DNA from: Marinomonas pontica
GTDB taxonomy: Bacteria; Pseudomonadota; Gammaproteobacteria; Pseudomonadales; Marinomonadaceae
Length of the DNA: 64,000 nt
NCBI RefSeq assembly: GCF_026191375.1
Contig: NZ_JAODTL010000056.1
Location: forward strand, 1-64,000
Reading direction: 5' to 3'
Positions 19,301 to 28,992 of this stretch are shown here, piece after piece. The notes beneath the pieces are model-generated. The model made no database searches. It was not told where the DNA came from and worked only from the letters and a program-made list of their open reading frames with translations. Position numbers and translations under genes: made by a program. How positions within the stretch are numbered: position 1 is the stretch's first letter; every line of letters begins with the position of its first letter.

Positions 19301-21091
19301 ATGCAAGAAAACGACAGTGTTGAAAAAGAAACGTCTTCTATTAAAGAGCCTGCTACTGGGATGCAAACCTATTTTCGTTTGTTGACGTATGTTCGCTCTT
19401 CCTGGGGATATTTGCTGTTAAGTATTATTGGCTATGTTATTTACGCAGCAATGGAGCCAGCATTAGCCGCATTATTGAAACACATGGTGGATGTGGTATC
19501 CGAAGGGAAAATCACCGAAAGTCGATTAGTGATACCTTCTGCTATTTTAGGTATTTTTATTTTGCGAGGAGTTGGGACTTTTTTGGGCAGCTATTTTATG
19601 GCAAAAGTTGCGAACAATGTTGTGTTTGATTTACGAACCAGCATGTTCAATAAATTAGTGTTATTGCCTTCTAGTTACTACCATTCTACTCCCACAGGCC
19701 GCTTATTAGCTAAGCTAACTTACAACACAGAGCAGGTTATTGGGTCTATCACGCAAGCTATCCGAATTTTGTTGCGTGAAGGAATGACTGTTGTTGGTTT
19801 GTTAGGTTATATGATCTACATGAATTGGCGATTAACGCTATTATTTTTATTAGTGGTTCCCCTAATTGGTTTGGTGGTTTCTTATGCCTCTAAGCGTTTT
19901 CGTCGACTAAGCGCTCGCATTCAGAATGCGATGGGCGGTGTGACTGACGTGGCTTCTGAAGCGATTAAAGGCCATGAGGTCGTTAAAATATTTGGTGGAA
20001 GTCAATATGAAATAGAGCGTTTTCACAAAGCGGCCGCTGAAAATAGACGCTCACAGTTGAAAATGGAAAAAACCAAAGCGCTAAACGTGCCCATTGTGCA
20101 ATTTATTCTCGCATCGGCAATGGCCATTTTGATTTGGTTTGCCTTAAGTCCTTCAATTAGCTCGAACATGACGTCTGGGGACTTTATTGCCTTTATTACA
20201 GCGGCTGGCATGCTGGGTAAGCCCATTCGCCAGTTGACGGATGTGAACAGTATTTTGCAAAAAGGGATAGCGGCTTCTTATAGTATCTTTGAGTTTCTAG
20301 ATATGCAGGAAGAGGTCGATAAAGGCGGGATTTCTATTGACCGTTTAAAAGGCGATATAGAATGGCAATCCATGTCTTTTCAATATCCAGGTGCTGATAA
20401 GCCAGCTTTGAAGAACATAACATTGAATTTGCCCGCTGGGAAAACGCTGGCTTTGGTTGGTCGTTCTGGCAGTGGGAAGTCCACGATGGCGAATTTGATT
20501 CCTCGATTCTATGACTTTGGTGAAGGCGACATTAAGATTGATGGCGTTTCACTTGCCGATTATAAATTGACGGAACTACGCTCCAACATCGCTTTGGTGA
20601 ATCAGCAAGTGGTGCTGTTTAACGGAACGATTCGCGACAATATCGCTTATGGCGGCCTAAATGGTGTGAGTGATGATGATGTTGTAGCCGCGGCACAAGC
20701 CGCCAATGCCTGGGGATTCATTCAGGAACTTGATCATGGCTTAGATACCATGGTTGGTGAAAACGGCGTATTGCTTTCTGGCGGTCAGCGTCAGCGTATC
20801 GCTATTGCTCGAGCAATACTGAAAAACTCACCCATTTTGATTTTGGATGAAGCGACATCCGCGTTGGACACCGAGTCAGAGCGCGCTATTCAAACAGCAC
20901 TGGAAAATTTAATGGTTAATCGAACGACCATTGCTATTGCGCATCGACTATCAACCATTGAAAACGCAGATATTATCGCCGTTGTGGATCATGGTGAGAT
21001 CATTGAGCAAGGCTCTCACAGTGAATTGTTGGCGATGAATGGGGCCTATGCACAACTTCATAATCAGCAGTTTAGTGAGACGTCCGCGTAG
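19301..21091 (+). CDS. msbA: Lipid A flippase, ABC transporter MsbA
   Basis: This half-transporter has six membrane segments (residues about 30-320) and a C-terminal ATPase, 596 residues, the standard MsbA layout. Walker A is GRSGSGKST, the ABC signature LLSGGQRQRIAIARAIL and Walker B ILILDEATSALD. It flips lipid A-core across the inner membrane. The ATG starts on the base after the hldE stop codon, and waaA starts two bases after the msbA stop, so the three genes form a tight LPS operon. Confidence 0.94.
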   Translation: MQENDSVEKETSSIKEPATGMQTYFRLLTYVRSSWGYLLLSIIGYVIYAAMEPALAALLKHMVDVVSEGKITESRLVIPSAILGIFILRGVGTFLGSYFMAKVANNVVFDLRTSMFNKLVLLPSSYYHSTPTGRLLAKLTYNTEQVIGSITQAIRILLREGMTVVGLLGYMIYMNWRLTLLFLLVVPLIGLVVSYASKRFRRLSARIQNAMGGVTDVASEAIKGHEVVKIFGGSQYEIERFHKAAAENRRSQLKMEKTKALNVPIVQFILASAMAILIWFALSPSISSNMTSGDFIAFITAAGMLGKPIRQLTDVNSILQKGIAASYSIFEFLDMQEEVDKGGISIDRLKGDIEWQSMSFQYPGADKPALKNITLNLPAGKTLALVGRSGSGKSTMANLIPRFYDFGEGDIKIDGVSLADYKLTELRSNIALVNQQVVLFNGTIRDNIAYGGLNGVSDDDVVAAAQAANAWGFIQELDHGLDTMVGENGVLLSGGQRQRIAIARAILKNSPILILDEATSALDTESERAIQTALENLMVNRTTIAIAHRLSTIENADIIAVVDHGEIIEQGSHSELLAMNGAYAQLHNQQFSETSA

Positions 21092-21093
21092 TT

Positions 21094-22320
21094 ATGTGGC
21101 TTTATCGTATTCTAATCGCGCTATTAACGCCGTTGATTTTGTTAAAAGTCCGGCGTTTTAAAAAAGATTATGCGAATTATCGGGCGAAAGAAGCATTTGG
21201 TTTATGGCCCACCGTTGACGCGGATTTGTGGATTCATTGTGCGTCTGTTGGTGAGGTATTGGCTGTGCGGCCATTGGTGTCGCAATGGCAAGAGAAATAT
21301 CCCTCTCATCGGTTGTTGATAACGACTATGACTCCAACGGGCGCTGAGCAAGTGGCGAAAACCTTTCCATTTGCCCAACACCGCTATTTGCCAATGGACT
21401 GGCGTTTCAGTGTTAAAAGAGCGCTAAACGCAATGTCCTGTAAGCATCTTCTGGTTGTCGAGACTGAACTTTGGCCTAATTTGTTACAGCAAGCAAAGCG
21501 TCGAGGTTTACGAGTGGATGTGGTGAATGCGCGTTTGAGTGAGCGATCTTTTCTACGGTATCAAAAGTTTTCGACTATTTCTCGTTCGCTGTTCGCATTA
21601 CCCGATTGTTTCTTAGCCCATGCACAAGCAGACGCTGTTCGCTTTGAAGCGTTGGGTGCAAAAAAAGTTATGGTGATAGGCAGTATTAAGTTTGATCTTG
21701 TCGTGCCACCAGGTGTTCTTGAGTCGAATTGGCGTCGTCAGCTTGGATCTCGTTTTGTTTGGGTGGGTGCAAGTACTCATCAAGGCGAAGATGAAATGCT
21801 CTTACGTACTCATGCTGAACTCATGAAAAAGTACCCTGAGGCGCTATTGATACTGGTGCCTCGTCATCCAGAGCGTTTTGATGCCGTAAAAACCTTGGCT
21901 ATGCAATCATTCGATAGGGTTGCGCTTCGAAGTCAGGTGCCGCTGGATCAGTGGTCTGAGTCTGATGTCATCATAGGTGACTCAATGGGGGAGTTAATGA
22001 ATTATTATCAAGCATCTGATCTCGCTTTCGTGGGAGGAAGTTTGATAAAGCGAGGTGGGCATAATCCGATTGAACCGGCCTTGCTAGGTAAAGCCATTCT
22101 AGTGGGGCCGTACACGTTTAATTTTACGGATATTACCGATCAGTTATTGCAAGTCAATGGTGCCATTCGGTGTCAAGATGAGGTACAGCTTGAAAAAGTG
22201 GTAGTGGATTTGGCGGGACAGTCTTCTCAACGCTTTAGGCTAGGTCAGACGGCACTGCGTTTTGCAGAAAAAAACCAAGGTGCTGTCACAAGGGTGCTTG
22301 CCGAAATAGACTTCCGTTAA
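21094..22320 (+). CDS. waaA: 3-deoxy-D-manno-octulosonic acid (Kdo) transferase
   Basis: The product transfers Kdo from CMP-Kdo onto lipid IVA at the inner-membrane face. It has an N-terminal hydrophobic anchor, then a GT-B fold of GT30 type: HCASVGEVLAVRPLV with the catalytic glutamate, TTMTPTGAEQV, ETELWPNLL, and a C-terminal GGSLIKRGGHNPIEPALLGKA donor site. Its 408 residues are near the usual 425. It is the last gene of the hldE-msbA-waaA unit; the TPP riboswitch begins 25 bases after its stop. Confidence 0.94.
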   Translation: MWLYRILIALLTPLILLKVRRFKKDYANYRAKEAFGLWPTVDADLWIHCASVGEVLAVRPLVSQWQEKYPSHRLLITTMTPTGAEQVAKTFPFAQHRYLPMDWRFSVKRALNAMSCKHLLVVETELWPNLLQQAKRRGLRVDVVNARLSERSFLRYQKFSTISRSLFALPDCFLAHAQADAVRFEALGAKKVMVIGSIKFDLVVPPGVLESNWRRQLGSRFVWVGASTHQGEDEMLLRTHAELMKKYPEALLILVPRHPERFDAVKTLAMQSFDRVALRSQVPLDQWSESDVIIGDSMGELMNYYQASDLAFVGGSLIKRGGHNPIEPALLGKAILVGPYTFNFTDITDQLLQVNGAIRCQDEVQLEKVVVDLAGQSSQRFRLGQTALRFAEKNQGAVTRVLAEIDFR

Positions 22321-22345
22321 ACGACTCCTTACAATAGACGCTCAT

Positions 22346-22452
22346 TATCTCATGGGGTGTTTTGGCATTGACTCAATGCTAGGGCTGAGAAGCGGATTTT
22401 CTGCTAACCCACCGAACCTGATCCAGATCATGCTGGCGTAGGAATCGAGATA
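22346..22452 (+). promoter_or_regulatory. TPP riboswitch (THI element)
   Basis: The conserved core is readable in order: GGGGTG (22354), CTGAGA (22385), ACCC (22406) and GAACCTGATCCAG (about 22414-22426), then GCTGGCGTAGGAA. The closing P1 helix is TATCTC (22346-22351) with GAGATA (22447-22452). It sits in the leader of thiB-thiP-thiQ and should switch the transporter off when thiamine pyrophosphate is plentiful. The expression platform between 22453 and 22540 is not obvious; a sequestered thiB ribosome site (AGGAG at 22529) or termination are both possible. Confidence 0.96.
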
Positions 22453-22540
22453 GCAAGTTGAACGGCTAAAAAAATCTAGCTCAAAATACACTGCTTGCCA
22501 TTTCCCCTGTACGCCGCTCACTTATTTTAGGAGCGACACT

Positions 22541-23554
22541 TTGAAACTACTTTCGTTACCCTCTTCCTTGCCTGCGGCTGTTATGGCGCTTGGCGTTATT
22601 TTTTCGCCTGCTGTTTTAGCGACTAACACCCTTAATGTGTATACCTATGATTCCTTTGCTTCCGACTGGGGGCCGGGCCCTAAGATTAAAGCAAACTTTG
22701 AACAAGAGTGTGAGTGCGAATTGAATTTTGTCGCACTGGATTCTTCTGTTGGTATTTTGTCTCGCGCGCAATTAGAAGGCAAATCGTCACAAGCGGATGT
22801 GCTTCTAGGGTTAGATCTCAACCTGATGGAAGCAGCAAAGCAAACGGGCTTATTAGTGGATCATGCTGTTGATACGTCTGCCGTGACGATTTCGGGTGGG
22901 TGGACGGATAAAGTCTTTGTGCCATTCGACCAAGGCCACTTTGCCTTTATTTACAACTCTGAGACACTGAAAAATCCGCCAACTAGCTTGAAAGAGGTGG
23001 TGGACAATCAAAATTTACGTGTTATTTATCAGGATCCTCGTACCAGTACACCTGGGCTGGGTTTGTTGTTATGGATGAAATCTGTTTATGGGGATAACGC
23101 GGCCGATGCTTGGGAGCGACTCGCTTCACATACGGTAACCGTTACTAAAGGTTGGTCTGATGCCTACGGCTTGTTTTTGAAAGGCGAGGCGGATGTGGTA
23201 TTGAGTTACACGACGTCACCTGCGTATCACATTGTGGCGGAAGGGGATAACAAGTATAAGGCTGTAATGGCCAGTGAAGGCCTTTACCCGCAAATTGAAG
23301 TGGCGGCAATGATGAAAGATGCACCCCATCCAGCTTTAGCGAAACAGTTTATGCAGTTTATTTTACAGCCAGGTTTCCAATCAACGGTGGCAACGGGCAA
23401 TTGGATGTTGCCCGTCGTGAAGCTAGATGAAAAATTACCGGCCGCATTTGATGGTGCTTTAAAGCCAACAAAGAACCTTGTCTTGCCAGCAAAAGACGTA
23501 GCAACACATCGTAAAGCTTGGGTCGACGAGTGGCTAAATGCTACAACTCGATAA
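22541..23554 (+). CDS. thiB: Thiamine/TPP-binding periplasmic protein
   Basis: This is the substrate-binding protein of the thiamine ABC transporter. The first about 28 residues form a Sec signal peptide (hydrophobic AAVMALGVIFS, cleavage likely near VLAT-N). The mature part has the ThiB landmarks LNVYTYDSFASDWGPGP, VPFDQGHFAFIYNSE, DPRTSTPGLGLLLWM and SYTTSPAYH. The TTG at 22541 follows AGGAG at good spacing. It is the first gene after the TPP riboswitch, so it is expected to be repressed by thiamine. Confidence 0.94.
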   Translation: MKLLSLPSSLPAAVMALGVIFSPAVLATNTLNVYTYDSFASDWGPGPKIKANFEQECECELNFVALDSSVGILSRAQLEGKSSQADVLLGLDLNLMEAAKQTGLLVDHAVDTSAVTISGGWTDKVFVPFDQGHFAFIYNSETLKNPPTSLKEVVDNQNLRVIYQDPRTSTPGLGLLLWMKSVYGDNAADAWERLASHTVTVTKGWSDAYGLFLKGEADVVLSYTTSPAYHIVAEGDNKYKAVMASEGLYPQIEVAAMMKDAPHPALAKQFMQFILQPGFQSTVATGNWMLPVVKLDEKLPAAFDGALKPTKNLVLPAKDVATHRKAWVDEWLNATTR

Positions 23555-23565
23555 TAGTCGTTAAG

Positions 23566-25172
23566 TTGCTTTCTTTTCGAGCAGTAAAAGGGTTGTGGCC
23601 AGCGCTATTGGGTGTTGGCTTTTTCCTGATAATGGGAGCTGCCAGCTTGGCGGCTCTTTTGCGTTATAGTGAATTACATTCTTGGCTTGGCTACATGCAG
23701 CAACCCTATCTGTGGCGAGTTGTACGTTTCTCTCTGTGTCAAGCATTACTAAGCAGCGGAATTAGCCTGCTTATTGCTATTCCAGTTGCGTCTTGCCTAA
23801 TACACCGCCAGTTCTATGGGCGATCTTTGTTATTGCAGCTATTTTCCGTCTCTATGGTAGTGCCAACCATTGTGGCGATTTTGGGCTTGGTGGTGGTATA
23901 CGGCCGAAGCGGTTGGCTAAGCAGTCTATTTGGTGTCCAAATCCCTCTGTATGGCTTGCTGGGTATACTGTTGGCGCATGTGTTTTTTAATATGCCATTG
24001 GCGGTACGACTGTTGATGCAGGGTTATGATTTGATACCTGCAGGCCAGTGGCGCCAAGCTTCACAGTTGGGTTTTTCCCGTTGGAATGCGTTTCGTTTGA
24101 TTGAGTGGCATTATCTTAAGAAGGTTTTGCCAGGCGCGTTTGTGCTTATTTTTATGTTGTGTTTTTCGAGTTTTGCGGTGGTATTGAGCCTGGGGGTGGA
24201 CCCAAATTTAGTACGCTGGAAGTGGCTATTTATCAGGCGCTGAGGTTTGAATTTGATTTAAATAAAGCCAGCTTTTTGGCGCTGTTGCAGGTGCTGATAT
24301 GTACTTTATTTGCGGTTATTGTGTATCGACTTGCGCCGGTTAATCGACAAGATATGAGCTTATTGTCGATAAAAAGTTATGCGTTAAAAGACTCATTTTT
24401 GTCAAAAATCGGGGATGCTATTGCATTGCTGTGTGCGTTTGTTTTGGTGATTCCTCCTTTTTTGGCCATTTTTGATCCGATGTTTTCGCCTATTTTTCTT
24501 CAAGCGCTGCAATCAAAAGCATTGTGGAATGCCGTTTTTGTGTCATTACAAATAGCCATTCCGGCCGCTATGGTGAGTCTTTTTCTTGGTGTGAGCTTTG
24601 GCGTGCTGGCACGGTTCTGTATGGCGAGACAATACCTGCATATCTTGCCTAGCAAACTCGAACATCTAGGAAACATGATTTTAATGGTGCCAGGTTTAGT
24701 GATCGCCACTGGTTTGTTTTTGTTTTTACGCGATCTTGGTTGGGGGTTAGGATCCAGTTACTGGGTGGTGGTTTGGGTCAATGCGGTGATGGCGTTGCCG
24801 TTTGTATTGCGTGCTCTTATGCCAATGATGTACCAACAAGAGCGCCGTTTTAGAAATTTGTATTTAAGTCTAGGTGTCCGTGCGGGGTCTCGATGGCGTC
24901 TGGAATGGCCTTTGCTGCGCCCAAGTATTGCACAGGCGTTTGGTTATGCATTATTGCTTTCCCTTGGGGACATGGGGGTGATTGCCTTGTTTGGTAGTCA
25001 GGGCTTGGTGTCGTTGCCCTTGTATTTGTTTCAACTAATCGGCTCGTATCAACTCGAAGAGGGAGCCTGTGTGGCTGTTGTGTTGATCTTGCTTTGTTTG
25101 GCCCTGTTTTTTTGTTCATCCTTTTTTATTGGTGGCCGAAAAGCAATAGGAGCGTTGCATGCTAGAAATTAA
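23566..25172 (+). CDS. thiP: Thiamine ABC transporter permease, frame broken as sequenced
   Basis: The inner-membrane permease is a tandem fusion of two BPD-transport domains, about 535 residues once repaired, essentially the length of E. coli ThiP (536). The first half ends prematurely at 24243 with SLGVDPNLVRWKW. One extra G in the run 24192-24196 restores LGGGPKFSTLEVAIYQALRF, the family sequence, and continues into the second half. The start is uncertain: the frame is open from 23518 and overlaps thiB; I use the TTG at 23566 because it gives the family length, though no strong ribosome site is visible. thiQ overlaps its end by 14 bases. Confidence 0.85.
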
Positions 25173-25869
25173 CCTGCAGTATGACTGGGAAAACTTTCAC
25201 GCACACTATTGTGTGGGGATTTCGAAAGGCGTCACCACGTTGCTTGGTGGCAGTGGCGAAGGAAAAAGTACGCTGTTGCATTTACTGGGTGGTTTTTTAG
25301 ATGGCCGTGGGGAATTGCGGTTTCATGAAGAATCATTGTTGTCGTTGCCAGCTTATGAGAGACCTATTTCAACCTTGTTTCAGAGCGATAATTTGTTTCC
25401 TCAGTTGACCGTCTTTGACAATGTCGCCATTGGCTTATCGCCTTCTTTGGCGTTGACGGCCGATCAAAAAGACAAGGTGCTTTGGGCATTAGAGAAAACG
25501 CAGCTTGCTGATAAGGCTGATCGATTTCCACAGGCACTGTCTGGAGGACAAGCTCAGCGTGTGGCGATTGCTCGAGTGTTGGTTCGTAGGAAGCCTATTT
25601 TGCTATTGGATGAGCCATTTAGTGCGTTGGATCCCGCTTTACGTGAAGAGATGTTGTATCTGGTGAATGATGTAACGTTAGAGTTGGGATTGACTACCTT
25701 ATTGGTGTCGCATTTGCCGCAAGAAGCGAGTTTGGTTGGCGGGCGAGTTTTGCTCATAGAGCATGGTCGAGTCGCGGCCCATGAGTCCGTGTCCGTTTTA
25801 TCTCAGGATGTGGCTCATCCGCTTTTTTCGCATTATCTTGGCGCTTCTAATCGTTCGACAAACCCTTGA
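25159..25869 (+). CDS. thiQ: Thiamine ABC transporter ATPase
   Basis: The 236-residue ABC ATPase has Walker A GGSGEGKST, signature LSGGQAQRVAIARVL, Walker B ILLLDEPFSALD and a switch histidine in LLVSHLPQEA. It overlaps thiP by 14 bases, showing translational coupling, and completes the ThiBPQ importer. It opens LEINLQYDW and is close to the size of E. coli ThiQ (232). Confidence 0.93.
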   Translation: MLEINLQYDWENFHAHYCVGISKGVTTLLGGSGEGKSTLLHLLGGFLDGRGELRFHEESLLSLPAYERPISTLFQSDNLFPQLTVFDNVAIGLSPSLALTADQKDKVLWALEKTQLADKADRFPQALSGGQAQRVAIARVLVRRKPILLLDEPFSALDPALREEMLYLVNDVTLELGLTTLLVSHLPQEASLVGGRVLLIEHGRVAAHESVSVLSQDVAHPLFSHYLGASNRSTNP

Positions 25870-25990
25870 TATTGCGTTACATATCACTTGAATGGTGGGC
25901 GTTGATATAACGGTCACTTTATCTTCCCAACTTTGTATTTAAAGAGCGCTGTGTGTCAGACGATAATGAGTTAGTAAAAAAGGGATTGTC

Positions 25991-26818
25991 ATGACAATCG
26001 CTTATGCGTTTGTTATGTCATTAACAGCGCTAGCTGCCAAGCAAGCTCAAACTATGATTGCGGTCTCTACGTTGGTTTTTTGGCAGAGCGTGTTTTGCGC
26101 TTTGATTCTGCTTCCTCAAATGCGTGGGCGCTGGCAGAAGCGGCCACTATCTGTTTGGAAAATCCATTTTCTACGCAGCTTCGGTGGCTTTGTTGGTTTT
26201 CTGTTTTATTACTGGTCCTTGAATCATATTCCTTTAGTTGAGGCGTCATTGTTGCGCACTTGTGCTCCTTTGTGTGTGCCTTTTGTGGTGCTGATATTGC
26301 ATCGTGTACGGATTCCAAAGGCGCGTTGGTTGCCTTTAATAGTAGGCTTTGTAGGAGTGGCGTTTGTGATTCAGCCGACCCCTGCGCATTTAAATCCTTG
26401 GCATCTTGTTGGTTTTGTTTCTGCTGTCGGTTTGGCGTTGTCGATGGTGACAACGCGCATGTTATCGCAGCAAGTGTCTGGTCAAGAGACGTTGTTTGTG
26501 TATTTTTTTGTGTCGACGCTTCTTTCTCTTCCCTTGGTGTTTTTGCAAGGAGATTCTTTACGATTGCCTATGGATGTCTGGCCATGGGTTGGTGTAGTAA
26601 CGGCGACTTTGTATGTGGGGATGTATCTGTATAATTTGGCGTACACCTATGCCCCAGCCAGTGTGGTGTCGCCGGTAAGTTATGTGGGTGTTGTGTTCAG
26701 TGGTTTTTGGGGGTGGGCTGTCTGGGGGCATGTGCCGGATGTCTTCGCCATTCTGGGAATGCTGTGTATTTTTTCAAGTATTCTAATCAGTACCCGAATG
26801 GCGCGTAATCGAGGTTAA
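25991..26818 (+). CDS. EamA/DMT-superfamily transporter
   Basis: The 275-residue inner-membrane protein has about nine to ten segments in two EamA repeats (LRSFGGFVGFLFYYWSLNHI in the first, YVGMYLYNLAYTYAPASVVS in the second). The family covers exporters of amino acids, nucleotides and other metabolites; the substrate is unknown. The ATG at 25991 follows AAAAAGGGA. It lies 121 bases after thiQ and may be read through from it; no terminator is visible between them. It converges with the next EamA gene across 18 bases. Confidence 0.85.
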   Translation: MTIAYAFVMSLTALAAKQAQTMIAVSTLVFWQSVFCALILLPQMRGRWQKRPLSVWKIHFLRSFGGFVGFLFYYWSLNHIPLVEASLLRTCAPLCVPFVVLILHRVRIPKARWLPLIVGFVGVAFVIQPTPAHLNPWHLVGFVSAVGLALSMVTTRMLSQQVSGQETLFVYFFVSTLLSLPLVFLQGDSLRLPMDVWPWVGVVTATLYVGMYLYNLAYTYAPASVVSPVSYVGVVFSGFWGWAVWGHVPDVFAILGMLCIFSSILISTRMARNRG

Positions 26819-26836
26819 GTGTTTTGTGGACGCTTT

Positions 26837-27725
26837 TTATTTAGCTGTTTTTTTATTAAGTATGGTCGCTACAAATATGCCTGAAAAAATCAGGGTAATG
26901 CCAACGAAATGAAAACTCAGTAGGCTTTCTCCTAGAAATATTACGGACAAAGTGATGCTAAAAACAGGCAGTAGGTGAATAAAGTGTCCTGCGGTAGCCG
27001 CACCGAGTTTTTGAATGCCAATATTCCAGCATAAAAAGGCACCGATTGAAGCAAATATGCCCATGTACACAATGGCTAACCAGTCTGTTACCGTAAAATC
27101 GCCAAGCGAACTGCTTCCGAACAGGAAGAAAAGAGGGGCTTGAAATAATGTGCCGATTAACGCGGTACAGGCAAAGAATCCAATCAGCGACATGTCTTTC
27201 GGGCGTTTGATAATAAGGACGGAATAAATAGCCCAACTCACTGCCGCCGTGATGATCCACAGGTCTCCTTTTGAGAATAGTGAGATGCAAAAATGTGTCC
27301 AAACTTCCTCGGCTAACAATGATTATGGCTCCCAAGGTGGAGATTAGGATTCCGGTATTTTGCAGCCATGATGTTTTGCTTCCTAGTAATAGGCGTGCCG
27401 TAATGAGGATCATGACGGGCATAATGGAGTTAAGCAAAACTGCGTTTGTGACTGTGGTGGATGTAAGACCTATGTATAAAAATAAATTGTAGTTGCAAAT
27501 ACCAAGCCAGCCGAACAAAACGAGTAACGGCCAATTTTTTGCAATGATATTGCGTTCTAACCAGAGCTTTTTGTAGGAAAAAGGTAAAATGATGAGGCAG
27601 GCAAGGCTCCAACGCAGAAAAGAAATGGAGAAAGGGTCTATTCCATGGGAGACGGTTAAACGTCCTAGAATGTAGTTGCCTGACCAGAAGAGGATAGGCA
27701 GTAATAAATAGATAAACGCTGGCAT
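26837..27725 (-). CDS. EamA/DMT-superfamily transporter, frame broken as sequenced
   Basis: The N-terminal half (IYLLLPILFWSGNYILGRL, residues from the ATG at 27725) and the C-terminal half (GDLWIITAAVSWAIYSVLII onward) are in different frames and overlap near 27290. Removing one base from the A-run 27289-27293 (T-run on the coding strand) joins them as GSLDTFCISLFSKGDLW, giving about 295 residues, the normal family length with ten membrane segments. This break needs a loss, not a gain, of one base, unlike the others in the window. The substrate is unknown. It lies 17 bases downstream of another EamA gene on the same strand and is probably co-transcribed. Confidence 0.82.
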
Positions 27726-27742
27726 GAAATGTCCTTGTTGTC

Positions 27743-28639
27743 TTATTTTATTTTTCTTTTAGACCAGTTTTGCACAAACAAACCAATAAGTATGCAAGCT
27801 AAGCCAACCAGTGTAGACGATAGAATCGGTTCGCCAGCGAACTGCGAGAGCCAAATAATAGAAAGCAATGGCGATAAGAAAATTAAATTGGCCACCTGGC
27901 TGGCGTTGGACGTAAGTTTCAATGCTTTATTCCATAGAACAAAACTCAATCCCATTTCAAAAAAGCCAATATAGACGGCGCCCCACAGTCCAGCATTGTC
28001 CCAATGTGTTAATTCTCCCGTGGCGGCGGCGTAAACAAGGATAATAGGCAAAGCAAAGAGAAAATTCAGCGTGAGGCCAATTAAGCTTGGGCGTGTGTCT
28101 TTGGTGTTTAAAAGCCAATACATTGCCCAAATGATGGTGCTCAACAATGCAAAGGCGACGCCCGACGCATTTGAAAATTCTAACGCACCTATTTGTCCGC
28201 GTGTTGCTATGTAAAGCACGCCAAAGTAGCAGGCGGCTGCGGCAATGTAGTCAGCGGTTTTAAGGCGTTGCTTAAGGATGGGGACAGCCATAAAACTCAA
28301 AGTAATAGCCCATGTATAGTTAATCACTTGAGCTTCTTGGGCTGGAAGTGTGTCGTACGCTTGGAGCAAAATTAAATAGTATAAAAAAGGGTTGATAGCA
28401 CCAAAAAACAGGGACGATTTCCATGATTGTTTGGCAAGCTGAATGAGTTGTTTGGTTTCACCCTTTAAAACAATAAGACAGATTAAAAACACCAGTGACA
28501 CGAGGTTCGCGACCAAAAGCAATTGGGTTGGTGAAAAGTGCTTTAGTGACAGTGAAAACGCGGTGGCAACCGTAGACCAGAGTAAGACGGCCCCTAGCCC
28601 ATAAAAAATAGCTTTGGTGTTATCAGACTGTGCATTCAT
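27743..28639 (-). CDS. EamA/DMT-superfamily transporter
   Basis: The 298-residue protein has ten predicted membrane segments and two EamA repeats (GLGAVLLWSTVATAFSLSLK; WAMYWLLNTKDTRP starts the second). It is intact and precedes the second, frame-broken transporter by 17 bases. A multidrug or metabolite efflux role is typical of the family but cannot be specified. Together with the preceding genes it makes a cluster of three DMT proteins of different sequence. Confidence 0.86.
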   Translation of the reverse strand: MNAQSDNTKAIFYGLGAVLLWSTVATAFSLSLKHFSPTQLLLVANLVSLVFLICLIVLKGETKQLIQLAKQSWKSSLFFGAINPFLYYLILLQAYDTLPAQEAQVINYTWAITLSFMAVPILKQRLKTADYIAAAACYFGVLYIATRGQIGALEFSNASGVAFALLSTIIWAMYWLLNTKDTRPSLIGLTLNFLFALPIILVYAAATGELTHWDNAGLWGAVYIGFFEMGLSFVLWNKALKLTSNASQVANLIFLSPLLSIIWLSQFAGEPILSSTLVGLACILIGLFVQNWSKRKIK

Positions 28640-28717
28640 TGATTGGATTCCATATGTCCAGAGGGTAAGGGAGCATTTCTATGCTTTGATTGTCTTCTTT
28701 GCTTTAAACAGAAATAT

Positions 28718-28831
28718 TTAAATAGAAGCTATGCTGGTGGTAAATAGCGCACCGCCAATAAAGTAAGCGATTCTATTGCCTTCATTCGAGGCTGTAAAAC
28801 AACTTAAATCGGGGATCGCCTTTTTTGGCAT
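28718..28831 (-). CDS. Possible small protein, 37 residues
   Basis: An ATG at 28829-28831 opens a 37-codon frame beginning MPKKAIPDLSCFTASNEG, with a hydrophobic C-terminal half (IAYFIGGALFTTSIASI) that could be one membrane segment. The ribosome site is poor (AGAGA). It is not recognised as any family and may be chance. Confidence 0.2.
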   Translation of the reverse strand: MPKKAIPDLSCFTASNEGNRIAYFIGGALFTTSIASI

Positions 28832-28880
28832 GATTTGTCTCTAATTTGGCGGGCAAGGCATTACTTTGGTTGATTTCGTT

Positions 28881-28909
28881 TACTTATTATCCAGTCGTGC
28901 TATATAATG
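28881..28909 (+). promoter_or_regulatory. Promoter of the rpsF ribosomal operon
   Basis: TTACTT (-35) and consensus TATAAT (-10, 28904-28909) are separated by 17 bases, with a GC-rich discriminator (GCGCGTCCC) after the -10 box, typical of growth-rate-controlled ribosomal promoters. The leader to rpsF is about 77 bases. Confidence 0.75.
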
Positions 28910-28992
28910 CGCGTCCCTGTAAATCAATACTCCTTGTCTCACAGCTTTTTAACAGGGGAAGCGTGGAGACTAAGAACCCATAAGGAGCTTAA

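Larger units (their letters stand above)
28640..28992. other. 353-base intergenic region before rpsF
   Basis: It holds the leader and promoter of the rpsF operon on the plus strand and a possible 37-codon frame on the minus strand (28718-28831), each listed separately. The mRNA leader from about 28916 to 28992 contains GGGG and CCC segments that could pair, but the CCG-bulge feature expected of an S6:S18-binding leader was not found. Nothing else is supported. Confidence 0.5.

Noticed and set aside
28916-28992. Possible S6:S18-binding leader in the rpsF mRNA
   Set aside because: Only a short GGGG/CCC pairing is visible and the CCG bulge typical of the motif is absent.
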